Source: Paulinella micropora
Taxonomy: Eukaryota > Cercozoa > Imbricatea > Euglyphida
Direction of reading: 5' to 3'
NCBI GenBank assembly: GCA_009731375.1
Contig: BJOX01000012.1
Span: forward strand, 506,428 to 570,427
Length of the DNA stretch: 64,000 nucleotides
Shown: positions 44,818 to 55,759 of the stretch, in pieces
How the letters are laid out: every line of letters starts with the position of its first letter
Numbering within the stretch: position 1 is the first letter of the stretch
Notes under the pieces: generated by a model
What the model was told of the DNA's origin: nothing
The model's input: the letters and a program-made list of their open reading frames with translations, nothing else
Database searches by the model: none
Program-made: the position numbers and the translations under genes

Positions 44818-47800
44818 GCACACATCACACACACACACACCACCCACCTACCCAAAACGTTTAACAACAAGCATGCATATTCACATGCAATATACATATT
44901 ATACATACACATTTTTATGTGCTAATAGGTACTGTTCATACACAACATACCAACATATTCACAATGATATGCATCATTTTAATGCTACCCGCTGCGCGGT
45001 AGCACGTCGGTAGCACGTCTTAGCATGTGTGTTTCACATGTGTAGGTTAATCACACGTTGCCTAGCCTAAACCTCTGGGGCAACGCATTAGGCGACGCAG
45101 GCGCACAGGCGATCGGAGACGGGTTAAAGGTACCTTCAGAGCTGCAGCAATGTGCTTCACTCCCTCATCACCGATTACATTAAGAGCCAAACCCAGAGTC
45201 TTCAAAGAGCTATTTACCTAAACATGTAGGAGTGCATTTTTTGTTTGCTACCGCGCACCGGTAGCAAAAGGCGCAAATATATTGTATGTTGGTGCAGGTT
45301 AATGAAGCGTTGCAAGTGTTGAGCCTATTCGACAATAATATTGGCCCAGAGGGCGCCAAGGCTGTTGCTGATATGCTGAAGGTACCTCCAACGCTTTCGC
45401 AATGTGCTGTGCTCCTTCTGCACCAATCTGGTTCCATGAAATACCTAGCTTCTCCAGCTTGCACTCCTTGTTCTCCTGTGCACACAAATACATTATTCTT
45501 CGATGCTACAGGCGGCGCGGTAGCATTCATATATAAGTTTGTGGTGTGTCGATAAATAGGTCAATAAAACTCTGCAAACGCTCAGCATATATTTGAACAG
45601 CATTGGAGCACAAGGCGCAGAGCATATCGCGGAAGCGCTCAAGGTCAGACCTCCAAGGCCCTGCCGATAGCAATAGCTCCAGCATCACCAATATCGTTGA
45701 GCCAGAGTGAGATTTCAGTGAGGCTCGCATTGACCTGCGCTCAAAAACGAACAGCAATTTGTAGTAGTGCTAGCGGTAGCATTGTCAAAACGCAATAAAT
45801 GTGGATTTAGGTGAACAAGACGCTTCGAGAGCTTGAAATAGGAGGAAACAACATCGGTGACACAGGAGCACAGGCACTAGGAGAGGCGTTGCAGGTACCT
45901 TAAGTGCTGACGCAATGTGCTTTGCTCCTTCGTCTCCAAGTTGATTGTTCCTCAAATCAATATGTTGCAGGGTTCCATTCACCTACATATAATAACATTC
46001 ATATATATGTGCTACGGCGCGGTAGCATGTGAAAGACAAGCTTGTGGGTTGTTTAGGTGAACTCAACCCTCACCGCTCTCAATATTGGCTTCAACGACAT
46101 CGGACCACAAGGTGCGCAGTCAATAATAGCAGATGCTATCAAGGTACCTTCAGAGCTTCGCCAAAGGCCCTCGCACCTTCAGCTCCAATATTGTTAGATT
46201 GCATGTCGAGCTCTCGAAGCGAAGTGTTCATCTGCATGCAAAAAAAACTTGTTAGAGATGCTACCGCGCCGCGCCGCGGTAGCATGGAAGTAGCATCTCA
46301 CCCTTCATATATATTATGGATGTGAGCAGGTGAATACAACTCTTACGAGCCTAAGCGTTGCAGCAGGCCTTTTTGCGAGCGATGAAGACAAGATCGGAGT
46401 GGAAGGAGCCAAGGCGTTTGCTGATGCTCTCAAGGTCTTACCTGGATGGCTTCTGCAATATGTTTAGCACCTTGCGGACCGATGTTGTTGCGTGAAATAA
46501 AAAGAATTGAGAGCTTGCTGTTCTTGTTCTCCTGCAATGCACACAACCACATTTTTGGATGCTAACATATGTATACGTTATACGCATTCATGCATGCTCA
46601 GGCATAATTCAAAGAAAATATACATACCTACACGCGTGTACACAGCTTAGGCTCGTAAGAGTTGTATTCACCTGCTCACATCCATAATATATATGAAGGG
46701 TGAGATGCTACTTCCGGCGCGGTAGCATTTATAATGCATGCTTATCACCATGTAGGTTAACAAGATTCTGCGTGAGATGAATCTGGGATGGAACCAGATC
46801 GGAGATGCGGGAGCGCAAGCTATTGGAGAAGCAATAAAGGTACCTCAAGCGCGGCCGCAATCGCTTTTGCGCCTTCTGGACCAACGTTGTTGTTCCAGAG
46901 GCTCCATGCCTTCAAAGACTTGTTCACCTGATAACTACGCAATCATAAAGTTTTCATCGCAGCCCCCCCCCCCCCCCCCCCCCCCCTCTCTNNNNNNNNN
47001 NNNNNNNNNNNNNNNNNNNNNNNNNNNNNNNNNNNNNNNNNNNNNNNNNNNNNNNNNNNNNNNNNNNNNNNNNNNNNNNNNNNNNNNNNNNNNNNNNNNN
47101 NNNNNNNNNNNNNNNNNNNNNNNNNNNNNNNNNNNNNNNNNNNNNNNNNNNNNNNNNNNNNNNNNNNNNNNNNNNNNNNNNNNNNNNNNNNNNNNNNNNN
47201 NNNNNNNNNNNNNNNNNNNNNNNNNNNNNNNNNNNNNNNNNNNNNNNNNNNNNNNNNNNNNNNNNNNNNNNNNNNNNNNNNNNNNNNNNNNNNNNNNNNN
47301 NNNNNNNNNNNNNNNNNNNNNNNNNNNNNNNNNNNNNNNNNNNNNNNNNNNNNNNNNNNNNNNNNNNNNNNNNNNNNNNNNNNACATCACAAATACAAGT
47401 TGTTAGAAATGCTATCTCCAGCGGTAAAATTGTCACGTTCTGATTGGATTGTGCAGGTAAACAAAACCGCGATCATCATCGTTCTTGCATCCAACCTAAT
47501 CGGACATGATGGAGCAAAAGCGATAGGAGCGGCTTTGCAGGTACCTTCAAAACATCCGCTACTTGTTTTACTCTGTTTGAGCCAATGTTATTGCCACTCA
47601 ATTGAAGCTCCAGCAGAGTTGCATTCGCCTTTGCATACACAAAAGTCACTTTAGAAATGCTACCGAGGGCCCGGTTGCATGGCATTGCATGTGTCGTCAC
47701 GTGCAGGTCAATAACATGTTGACTAGCCTGGAGCTCTCGAAGAACAACATAGGTGACGCAGGGGAACAGGTGATTAGTAAGTTGCTGCGCAGAAACCAAG

Positions 47801-47829
47801 ACTGGGCAAGGCTGCATGAGCATGCTTGA
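43762..47829 (+). CDS. Right-arm LRR gene, sense strand (10 exons)
   Basis: Exons: 43,762-43,845; 45,046-45,129; 45,298-45,381; 45,560-45,643; 45,811-45,894; 46,057-46,143 (87 bp); 46,330-46,434 (105 bp, with a 7-codon insertion before IGVEG); 46,756-46,839; 47,457-47,540; 47,707-47,829. All are multiples of three with phase-0 introns, each one RI-type LRR. A 392-base gap (46,992-47,383) may hide more cassettes. The terminal exon stops at TGA 47,827-47,829, where the left arm has CGA, losing the C-terminal tail EIYEALQLFTPEICTCIA-type. Protein-binding receptor or scaffold is the likely class; cell location unknown. Confidence 0.7.
43960..44830. repeat. (AT)n, duplicated GAAGCTAAGAGAGGAGACAA block, (TC)n and (CA)n
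   Basis: AT-rich 43,960-44,435, then two ~195-bp units (44,440 and 44,632) with CAAGAAGCTAA blocks, GA/G runs and TCTCC minisatellite, then CT and CA repeats. Confidence 0.9.
45046..45217. other. LRR cassette R1 (plus 45,046-45,129; minus 45,134-45,217)
   Basis: Junction GGTACC 45,129-45,134. Plus: [19 protein letters not shown]. Minus: [19 protein letters not shown]. Confidence 0.8.
45134..47628 (-). CDS. Right-arm LRR gene, antisense strand (8 exons)
   Basis: Minus-strand exons in order: 47,628-47,545; 46,927-46,844; 46,531-46,442 (90 bp); 46,231-46,148; 45,982-45,899; 45,734-45,651; 45,475-45,386 (90 bp); 45,217-45,134. All open, all multiples of three, all preceded by AG and followed by GT on their own strand. 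Examples: [56 protein letters not shown]. Keeping eight antisense LRRs stop-free, with working splice signals, argues that they are or recently were used. First and last exons are not found. Confidence 0.55.
45298..45475. other. LRR cassette R2 (plus 45,298-45,381; minus 45,386-45,475)
   Basis: Junction GGTACC. Plus: [19 protein letters not shown]. Minus (90 bp): [20 protein letters not shown]. Confidence 0.8.
45560..45734. other. LRR cassette R3 (plus 45,560-45,643; minus 45,651-45,734)
   Basis: Junction GTCAGAC. Plus: [19 protein letters not shown]. Minus: [19 protein letters not shown]. Confidence 0.8.
45811..45982. other. LRR cassette R4 (plus 45,811-45,894; minus 45,899-45,982)
   Basis: Junction GGTACC. 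Plus: [19 protein letters not shown]. Minus: [19 protein letters not shown]. Confidence 0.8.
46057..46231. other. LRR cassette R5 (plus 46,057-46,143; minus 46,148-46,231)
   Basis: Junction GGTACC. Plus (87 bp): [19 protein letters not shown]. Minus: [19 protein letters not shown]. Confidence 0.8.
46330..46531. other. LRR cassette R6 (plus 46,330-46,434; minus 46,442-46,531)
   Basis: Junction GTCTTAC, not a perfect palindrome. Plus (105 bp) [20 protein letters not shown] with an insertion. Minus (90 bp): [21 protein letters not shown] partly inverted second copy of the plus exon start (46,649-46,680) lies downstream. Confidence 0.75.
46756..46927. other. LRR cassette R7 (plus 46,756-46,839; minus 46,844-46,927)
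   Basis: Junction GGTACC. Plus: [19 protein letters not shown]. Minus: [19 protein letters not shown]. Counterpart of L5/L6. Confidence 0.8.
46992..47383. other. Assembly gap (392 N)
   Basis: Preceded by poly-C and CTCTCT; flanked on both sides by LRR cassettes. Confidence 1.
47457..47628. other. LRR cassette R8 (plus 47,457-47,540; minus 47,545-47,628)
   Basis: Junction GGTACC 47,540-47,545. Plus: [19 protein letters not shown]. Minus: [18 protein letters not shown], intact here although degenerate in L1. Confidence 0.8.
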
Positions 47830-47959
47830 AGTGTCATGCCAGAGATCTATGAAGCCTTGCAGTTGCTCACTCCCGAGATATGCACCTGTATAGCTTACTA
47901 CAGAGGGCCTGATTGCTCAGTTCCGATTGCAGATAAATGTGCAACTCTTTCTGTTCTCT

Positions 47960-48082
47960 CCCTCTCTTCTTCTTCCTCTTCTTGTTCTTCTTCCTCTTTT
48001 TCTTCCACTTGAGTTGTTCTTCCTCTTCTCTTCTTCCTCTTTTTCTTCCTCTTCCTCTTCCTCTTCTTCTTCTTCTTCTTCT

Positions 48083-48147
<65 letters not shown>

Positions 48148-48149
48148 TT

Positions 48150-48180
<31 letters not shown>

Positions 48181-48400
48181 TCTATGTATGTATGTATCTA
48201 TGTATGTATGTATCTATGTATGTATGTATCTATGTATGTATGTATCTATGTCTGTATGTATCTATGTCTGTATGTATATATGTATGTATGTATGTATGTA
48301 CATATTTATGTATGTATGTATGTATGTATGTAGATTGTATGTATGTATGTATGTATGTATGTACATATGTATGTTTTAAGATTGTATGTATGTATATATG

Positions 48401-48434
<34 letters not shown>

Positions 48435-49478
48435 TGCATGCATGTATGCATGTATGTACATATGTATGTTCTTCTTCTTCTTCTTCCTCTTCTCCTTCCT
48501 CTTCTTCCTCTTCTCCTTCCTCTTCTTCTTCCTCTTCTCCTTGCTCTTCTCCTTGCTCTTCTCCTTGCTCTTCTCCTTGCTCTTCTCCTTGCTCTTCTCC
48601 TTGCTCTTCTCCTTGCTCTTCTCCTTGCTCTTCTCCTTGCTCTTCTGCTCTTCTCCTTGCTCTTCTCCTTGCTCTTCTTCATCTCCTTCTTTTTCTCCTT
48701 TTTCTTCTTCTTTCTCTTCTTCTTTTTCTTCTTCTTTTTCTTCTTTTTTTTCTTCTTTTTTTTCTTCTTCTTTTTCTTCTTATTTTTTCCTTCCTCTTCC
48801 TTCTTCTTCCTTCTTCTTCTTCCTTCTTCCTTCTTCTTCTTCTTCTTCTTCCTTCTTCCTTCTTCTTCCTTCTTCCTTCTTGTTCCTTCTTCTTCATTCT
48901 TCTTCCTCCTTCTTCCTCCTTCTTCCTTCTTTTTCCTTCTTTTTCCTTCTTCTTCCTTCTTTTTCCTTCTTTTTCCTTCTTTTTCCTTCTTTTTCCTTCT
49001 TCTTCCTTCTTCTTCCTTCTTCTTCCTTCTTCTTCCTTCTTCTTCCTTCTTCTTCTTCTTCCTTCTTCTTCCTTCTTCTTCCCTCTTCTTCCTTCTTCTT
49101 CCTTCTTCTTCCTTCTTCTTCCTTCTTCTTCCTTCTTCTTCCTTCTTCTTCCTTCTTCTGCCTTCTTTCCTCTTCTTCTTCCTTCTTCTTCTTCTCCTCC
49201 TCCTCCTCCTCTTCCTCTTCCTCTTCCTCCTCCTCCTCCTCCTTCGTCTTCTTCGTCTTCTTCTTCTTCTTCTTCTTCTTCTTCTTCTTCCTTCTTCCTT
49301 CTTCTTTCTTCTTCCTTCTTTCTTCTTCTTCTTCTTCTTCTTCTTCTTCTTCTTCTTCTTCTTCTTCTTCTTCTTCTTCTTCTTCTTCTTCTTCTTCTTT
49401 TTCTTCTTTTTCTTCTTCTTCTTCTTCTTCTTCTTCTTCTTCTCCTCCTCCTCCTCCTCCTCCTCCTCCTCTTCCTCC
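47960..49478. repeat. ~1.5-kb TTC/TCC-rich tract with TATG insertion
   Basis: Inverted counterpart of the 32.85-33.86 kb GAA tract, longer, and interrupted at 48,178-48,470 by a TATG array. Includes a CTTGCTCTTCTC minisatellite at 48,540-48,675. Confidence 0.95.
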
Positions 49479-50245
49479 ATTTAAGAAAAGAAAGGCAGAA
49501 CGAGGCAAGAAAGAGAAAATAAAGAAAAGGACATGAAGGACATGAAGGAAATTAAGGAAACGCCTCGGAAAAGATGATAACTTCAAAGCGGCAAGACATT
49601 GGAGCGGTTGGCTTCTCAGCATCATCTGGCGGGCATCGTTTGGACCAAGAGTGGTCAGAGCAGGACACGAAGACATATCCTCATATTATTGATATATTAT
49701 TGTTTGCAATCAACTTTTAGTAATAGAATACATTTCATTCGTAGAGATGAGTGGAAAGCGTAACATTATTACTGATCAGGCTATTGCATTGGACAATTCA
49801 AGTACTAGAGTTAAAATTAAGTTTTCTATGCCTCGTCAGCGGGGCTAGAAGTGCCACCGTGACTTGCAGTAGTATTTATTATTATGGAAGCCTCGGATGG
49901 TCCGAGGGATGGCCAAGTGACCCGGCGCGTCGGCCGCGGCGTCGGCGTCACTGACTTTCCTAAAATTATTTATATTGATATACAATATCGTCCCGATGCC
50001 ACAAGCCGATGCTCGGCAGCGTCTGTTTTCAAATCGATCGTTTTGCGAGCCTCAATTTATACTCACCTGCCGCCGCTAATTGCATTCGATGATCATGCCA
50101 TCCGGGCGGGTAAGTCAACTATAATATCTGAATAAATTTCAGATTCAGGACTTAGCTATTGTTTATTAATATATACTAGATTATTGCCGGCCGAACCGGT
50201 ATATACTTATATACTTATATATCAACTTCAACTTGACTGGTGGGC

Positions 50246-51646
50246 AATTTGTATTGACCTAAGTTCAATCTCAAGCCTATTCAACTCATTGAAAACTTAT
50301 GATCAGGCGGCACAAAAAATTTAAGATCATGTTGATTGAAAACTTTGCATTTATTCAAGCCACTACTTTCTATTTTGGGTATTAGTTGAAAACTGCGAAC
50401 ATTTTTCCTTTTGACCCGCAGTAATATTAATAAAACTTGCTATTTGCAGAGATTAGTGGCCCGGGGACGACTAAGTATCACTCAGTAATATTATTATGAA
50501 TATTATAAGAAGGAAAATCATCGGCGGGTGAAAAAATTCTGGATTTGATTCATTCAAGTTGAAAATTCAATAGTATATAATCGTCGATAATTTCCTACTT
50601 ACCAATTTTTGAACATGATGCACTTGAACTTTCAAGAATAGTCATTTAATAACAGGGGTTTACCAGGCCTCGAGTGACCGTGCTCACCCCTTTGCCAAAA
50701 ATTAAGTAAGTGCAAGTTTAAGTTTGAGTTTGAGGGTAAGGGTAAGGTAAGGGTAAAGGGTTTTGGTGTGTGCTTAGTTGCCAAGGTTTGTGCGGTATGC
50801 TCACGACGAAGGTTATGAGACGGAAGTCGTGTTGCAAGACTAGTTTAGGTTGGTTTGGTTGTGTGGTTATGGATGTGGTTGCGTTAAAATGGAAGCGTTG
50901 GTAGTACGGTCAAAGTGAGAAAATTACGAGTTGATATGGGTAAAAAGGGAAATTGCTTTGGTAAAAAGGGAAATTTTCCAGTGCACCTTAGGCGATAAAT
51001 TCAGGCTGGTAGGGTGGAAATAAGTTTGATTGATTTCATTTCGTATAGTAAATTACTAGTTCCTCAGTGATTTTATTAACTATATCTAGATATTATTGTG
51101 AGTTTGTATACAGCTCTTCAAGTAGGCAGATACAACGAACTCTTAATAAGAACACTATGGCTGCTTTGAGTCCTGACTCTGTGAGAGCAGGTGAAATACC
51201 AGTAAATAGTAGAGAGGTCACTTCGTTTATTTACGTAATTTTGAACTCTTTGCAGGCTTGGATGCCAACTTACGATCAAGTGTAGAACGTAGATTGTGAG
51301 GTGTCCAGTTCTCAAACGGATAGTGTCTTTTTGTTTCTAGTTAACAGTCATAAACGGGTAGTGTCGGGTTGGGAAAAACTTGAAAACCAAACTGATTTGG
51401 GAAGGCTAGGCGAGTATGACTGGGATAGATGTAAAAAGCAGTTAAACATTGTTTTTCCGTTCCTTGTATACAAATTTACCGTAACGTGCGTGTTTCACGG
51501 GAAATAGGGGAAAAGGTAATATATGGAGGAAAAAGGCAAAGTCGATCTTTTCTAAAAAAATCTTTGACTTAATCGTTTGAAATCATTTCTGAACGGAATC
51601 GAAAACTAGTTAGTGAAGTCGAAACGTCATGCAGAGGAGAATCTAA
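50246..51646. other. AT-rich intergenic DNA
   Basis: No gene supported. A degenerate GGGTAAGG-type run at 50,731-50,760 resembles telomere repeat loosely. Small ORFs at 51.1-51.5 kb lack coding character. Confidence 0.45.
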
Positions 51647-51664
51647 CACACGTACCCGCAAAAT

Positions 51665-51990
51665 AAGTTGCGATTCGCAAAGAGTCGCCAACTATAGGGA
51701 AATAGTGTGCGATTCGCAAAAATTGTGGATTTTCCCAAAATTATTTGCGAGTCGCAAAATAAATCTGCGAATCGCAAAATAATTTGCGAATCGCAGACTT
51801 ATTTTGCGATTCGCAGAACATATTGCGGATCACAAAATATTCTGCGATTCGCAACATTGTCGCGCGCTTACGGAAATAACTGCGATTCGCAACAAATGTT
51901 TTGAGATTCGCAAAATTAGTTGCGAATTACACAATATTTTGCGATTCGCAAAGTTGGTTGTGAATCGCAACATATGTTGCGATTCTCCAC
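51665..51990. repeat. Left subterminal array of TTGCGAATCGCAA motifs
   Basis: About 15 copies of TGCGATTCGCA / TGCGAATCGCA and close variants at 15-30-bp spacing. Confidence 0.85.
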
Positions 51991-52106
51991 TTTTTCTGAT
52001 TTTCACAATATATTAAAGGCTTCCGGTTCCAGTGCTGTTTCAAATCCCATGGAAGACATTTTTTTATTTATGAACTTAACGTATTAAAGGTCTATTAACA
52101 TCAAAC

Positions 52107-52320
52107 CTGCAAGGCAAAGCTAAGTGCTTTCTGATAACGCAGACTCAACGCAAGTACCCTATCCCAACTTTCCTGCGTCAATCTTTTTCCTTTGTTCAGA
52201 TGTAAGTGTCCGTCATCATAAACTTCTGTCCCTACCTCGAAGTCTCCATCTTGCACCATCCCTGTATATGGTTTACACTGTTCACGCACATTGGTAAATA
52301 ACAAAAGGGGGTTTCCGTTC
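52107..52320 (-). CDS. Possible further 3' exon of the minus-strand transposon gene
   Basis: Frame reads REQCKPYTGMVQDGDFEVG, YDDGHLHLNKGKRLTQESW, RVLALSLRYQKALSFALQ, ending at TTGCAG/GTTTGATG. Coding-like. It needs a splice out of the previous exon before its TAA. Confidence 0.4.
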
Positions 52321-52439
52321 CTGATGCTATTAACAGATTGAAAAGCTCGGTGAAAAACAGGATATGTTTTGGTAAGCTGCTATTCGATGATGAGTAGTCG
52401 TTGCCCAGGAAATGAATCACATGCCACTGTCCTTTTGCC

Positions 52440-52892
52440 TTAGATCTGTATGATTACATCTGAATATATTATGTCAGAAACAACACTCTTGCGACGAAAC
52501 ATAGATTTCGCAACAGTGACTGCACCTTGGCTACCGCTAGTCGGTACGAAGTGCGTATTTTGTGTCCTTTTTCGTTTGCCAGACAACACATTCAATGGGC
52601 ACAACACCTCGCTCTGCTTGTGCGATCGCCAACCGGAACTGTTCTTAGTATTAAAGTCGAAGAACTCGTAAGACGTTGCATCGCAAGGCTCTGCTTCTGG
52701 CACTTCCTCGGGGGTACAAGGACGTAAGTACTCCACGAGGTACATCCTACAAGGACGTAAGTACTCCACGAGGTACATCCTGGTCCATTCTGGATCACCT
52801 CGCATGGGCAACACGACAAGACGACCCATGTCCCACTGGGTAAGTGCAAACTGTAAGCGTGACCCTCGCCTTGCAGAAGGAGAGTTTTCACC
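52440..52892 (-). CDS. Transposon minus-strand gene, exon g
   Basis: After acceptor gtgtag the frame joins exon f in phase 2. Reads GENSPSARRGSRLQFALTQW, MGRLVVLPMRGDPEWTRMYL, then VEYLRPC twice because of a 33-bp tandem duplication (52,717-52,782), then ATSYEFFDFNTKNSSGW and TQNTHFVPTSGSQGAV. Ends at TAA unless spliced further. Confidence 0.55.
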   Translation of the reverse strand, partial: GENSPSARRGSRLQFALTQWDMGRLVVLPMRGDPEWTRMYLVEYLRPCRMYLVEYLRPCTPEEVPEAEPCDATSYEFFDFNTKNSSGWRSHKQSEVLCPLNVLSGKRKRTQNTHFVPTSGSQGAVTVAKSMFRRKSVVSDIIYSDVIIQI

Positions 52893-53083
52893 TCTACACG
52901 TCAACATGGGGAAAATAAGCTACAATTTCTATTATGTTTGCAAATGGCAAAGAAAGGTGTGATTCGCAAATAAATGTGAGTATCGCAAATATGGTTGCGA
53001 ATTTCAAATATCTTTGCGAATTGCAGATATGTTTGCGAATTGCAATTATGTCTGCGAATTGCAAATAAACTTGTGAAACTTAC

Positions 53084-53790
53084 TTCTTCGTTAGGTAGAC
53101 TTGGTCTTCCTGAGTTATCTCCGCTTTGCCCTGTTTAACGCCACGCTGTTTTGTCGGAGATGCAGCGGGAGATGCAGCAGCAGATGCAGCGGGAGAGGAA
53201 GTAGCAGAGGACGAAGTCTTAGAGGAAGAAGAGCTCGAAGAGAACGAAGAGGAAGTAGCAGAAACTTGTACCTGCCTCACCCGCCTGCCCCGAGCTGTCG
53301 AAGATGAAGATGAGAAAGAAGACGAGCTCGAGGACGAAGAGGAAGAACTTGAAGAGCTCGAGGGGGTCGTCGCAGCTGCAGTGGCGATCTCTCTCTGTCG
53401 TTTTTGGTTGAAATCGAATTTCCACATTTGCGCAATCTGGTCATCCACCTCCATATTGACGGGATCCATGTACTCGGCCAGGTCCTGCTCGTCTTTGGTG
53501 AATTCGGTGGTCTGACCCTCCCAAATTGATGTGGTCAGCAGGGGATCGATCTGCAGGTTGTGCCAATAACTAGATCTCCCGTCAGTCCACTCTGTGGTAT
53601 CGATACCTCTGAGCCACGACGCAACATTCAAGAGTATCATGGCACGCCGTTGCTTCTTGAGAAACTCTTCTCGAAACTTCTCCTGTGATATCCACGTAGT
53701 CAACAGCTTCGATTCCGCAGGTGCCTCCTTATCTCCATTTAGCAACTTAGCCAGCTCTGGGTACGGAACACCGATGAACCTGTCACCGCT
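53084..53790 (-). CDS. Transposon minus-strand gene, exon f (Ser-rich)
   Basis: From acceptor ttgcag: SGDRFIGVPYPELAKLLNGD, LTTWISQEKFREEFLKKQRR, LNVASWLRGIDTTEWTDGRS, then a long poly-Ser/Ala region, ending EDQVYLTK at a perfect AA/GTAAGT donor. Phase 0 from exon e. Confidence 0.65.
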
Positions 53791-53920
53791 CTGCAAAGCA
53801 AGCAAAGCATCAATTAGCTGCGTGGTAGCACAATTACTTGCGATTTACAATGTACTTTGCGCATCGCAAGTAACTGTGATGAGTTGCGATGCGCAAACAT
53901 AATCGAGAGAAGGGAGATAC

Positions 53921-54219
53921 CTTGAGACCCACTCCACGAATTTCTAGAACTTGAAACAATGCATCCCACGCGCGGAGCCGAACTTTACCGAACAGAGTTG
54001 CACCCGGTGGCGAGTAGTTGGACACTTGCAACTCGCCAAACCTGGCCTTGTACTCAAGGCGAATAGTGTACACTTCCCCTCGGACCACTCCGCATGGTCC
54101 AGCAGGAATACGAGGCTCTGGAACCCCGCCAGGAGCCTGTGACGCCGCCGAGTTGTACGTATCTTGTTAAGCCTGCCAACTGGACACTGCGGTCTTGGTG
54201 TCCAGATACTGCTTCACAC
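53921..54219 (-). CDS. Transposon minus-strand gene, exon e, with nonsense codon
   Basis: Joins exon d in phase 1: VKQYLDTKTAVSSWQA, TAA (54,167-54,169), QDTYNSAASQAPGGVPEPRI, RGEVYTIRLEYKARFGELQ, WDALFQVLEIRGVGLK. The reading continues smoothly after the stop, so TAA probably replaced CAA (Gln). Ends AAG/GTATCT. Confidence 0.6.
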
Positions 54220-54496
54220 CTGCACAGACCAACAATGACGTAATTCGCAGAATAAAATGCGAATCGCAAAACTATTTGTGCTTCGCAACAAAGTTTGCGA
54301 ATCACAAACAGTTGCGTAATTCGCAAAATAAAATGAGAATCACAAAAACCATGTGCGATTCGCAAACTTGGTTGCGAATCGCAAACGGTTTCCGTGACTC
54401 GCACACTAGGTGCCAAGCAGCTGAGAGAGAGACAGAGAGAGACACAGAGACACACACACACAGAGAGGAAGAGAGAGAGAGAGAGAGAGAGAAAAC

Positions 54497-54880
54497 CACA
54501 GTTCTTGCACACTTGCTCGTCCAGGGCCAGCATCGAAGGACACAGCGGATTGTCGCAAGCTCGAAGAAGGTGAAACTCTATCTTCTTGCCGGCGTCGTCC
54601 ACTGTCTTCGGGTGCCCACACGCGGTGCAAAACAAGGAGGAGAAGGCAATATTCTTCTTCTTGTGCCGGGGGCATTCCCACATCTGTCTTTCTGGCCCGA
54701 CAGATAGCCCTGCTTTAAACTTCAGAGCTTTCTCCATGTCCTTTATTTTCCCACCACAGCCAGGCTCCCATGCCTCATCGTCTTCGGAGTCAGGTGCATC
54801 TCCTAAGCGGTGGCGATATTCGCGCAAGGGCTTCTCCAAAAGGGCCAGGCAATCCTTAAGAGGGTGCTTCGCAGTGAACG
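54497..54880 (-). CDS. Transposon minus-strand gene, exon d (zinc-ribbon)
   Basis: After a pyrimidine-rich gtgtgcag acceptor: FTAKHPLKDCLALLEKPLRE, acidic linker, GKIKDMEKALKFKAGL, then MWECPRHKKKNIAFSSLFCT with ACGHPKTVDD, and ACDNPLCPSMLALDEQVCKN-CG. The CxxH/CxxC and CxxxxC/CxxC pairs suggest one or two zinc ribbons, likely DNA binding. Ends TGTG/GTTTTC in front of a TC-rich intron. Confidence 0.65.
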
Positions 54881-54959
54881 CTGCACACATGAAACAGGAA
54901 AGGCATTTAGATGTATACGTAGAGCGAACGCTGCACACATGAAACAGGAGAGGACTCAC

Positions 54960-55058
54960 CGAACGCACAGGAAGGAAAGTTGTCCATAGTGAAGGCTTGC
55001 ATAAAAGCCGCCAGAGCAGATCGAAGATTGCCATGCTTGGCTTCTGAGTTAAGCAGGA
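54960..55058 (-). CDS. Transposon minus-strand gene, exon c
   Basis: LLNSEAKHGNLRSALAAFMQ, AFTMDNFPSCAF, ending TTCG/GTGAGT. Joins exon d in phase 1 to give SCAFAFTAKHPLKDC. Confidence 0.6.
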
Positions 55059-55380
55059 CTATTTAGGCACCTATAGAGGCAAGCACAAGTAGCTAGCTGT
55101 GAAAATTGTGAATCACAAAACAGTTTGCGATTCACAACGAATTTGCGAATCGCAAACAATTACGTACTTGACAAAATAAAATGCGAATCACAAAACTGTT
55201 TGCGATTCGCAACAGAGTTTGTGAATCGCAAACGGTTTGGGTATTTATGTACATTCTGTACGTATGCGTATGTATGCGTATAACGAGGCAGGGAGGCAGA
55301 CAGGCATATCGAAGCTGAAACCTGAGTTTATCTTTCCTTCACTATCCAGACGGGGGTGAAAAGCCAACACCCAGCATGAT

Positions 55381-55389
55381 TAGCATGAG

Positions 55390-55446
<57 letters not shown>
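55381..55446. repeat. (GA)n microsatellite
   Basis: Pure GA repeat in an intron of the minus-strand gene. Confidence 0.95.
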
Positions 55447-55448
<2 letters not shown>

Positions 55449-55707
55449 GCACTCAGAGGCCCTAGGTGAGGTACACCATAACCGAGGATTAGGTGAGTAC
55501 TGAACAACACCCAGGAAAAGCTTCAAGTAGTCGGAATTCGCAGAATAATATGCGAATCGCAAAATTGTTTGCGAATCGCAAGAAATGTTTGCGAATCACA
55601 AACAATTTTGCGATTCGCAAAATAAAATGCGAATCGCAAAACCTGTTTGCGATTCGCAAAATTCTGTTGCGAATCGCAAAAATTCCTTGCGATTCGCAAA
55701 CATTTCT

Positions 55708-55744
<37 letters not shown>

Positions 55745-55759
55745 TAGGGGTGGCCTGTT

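Larger units (their letters stand above)
44982..47682. repeat. GCTACC...GGTAGC hairpins between cassettes, right arm
   Basis: Near 44,982, 45,246, 45,503, 45,768, 46,011, 46,258, 46,705 and 47,657, again only in the spacers between cassette pairs. The loop sequences vary; the GCTAC/GTAGC stem is kept. Confidence 0.75.

Noticed and set aside
50731-50760. Telomere repeat (GGGTAAGG run)
   Set aside because: Irregular units of varying length, unlike the regular CCCTAA array at 57.77 kb.
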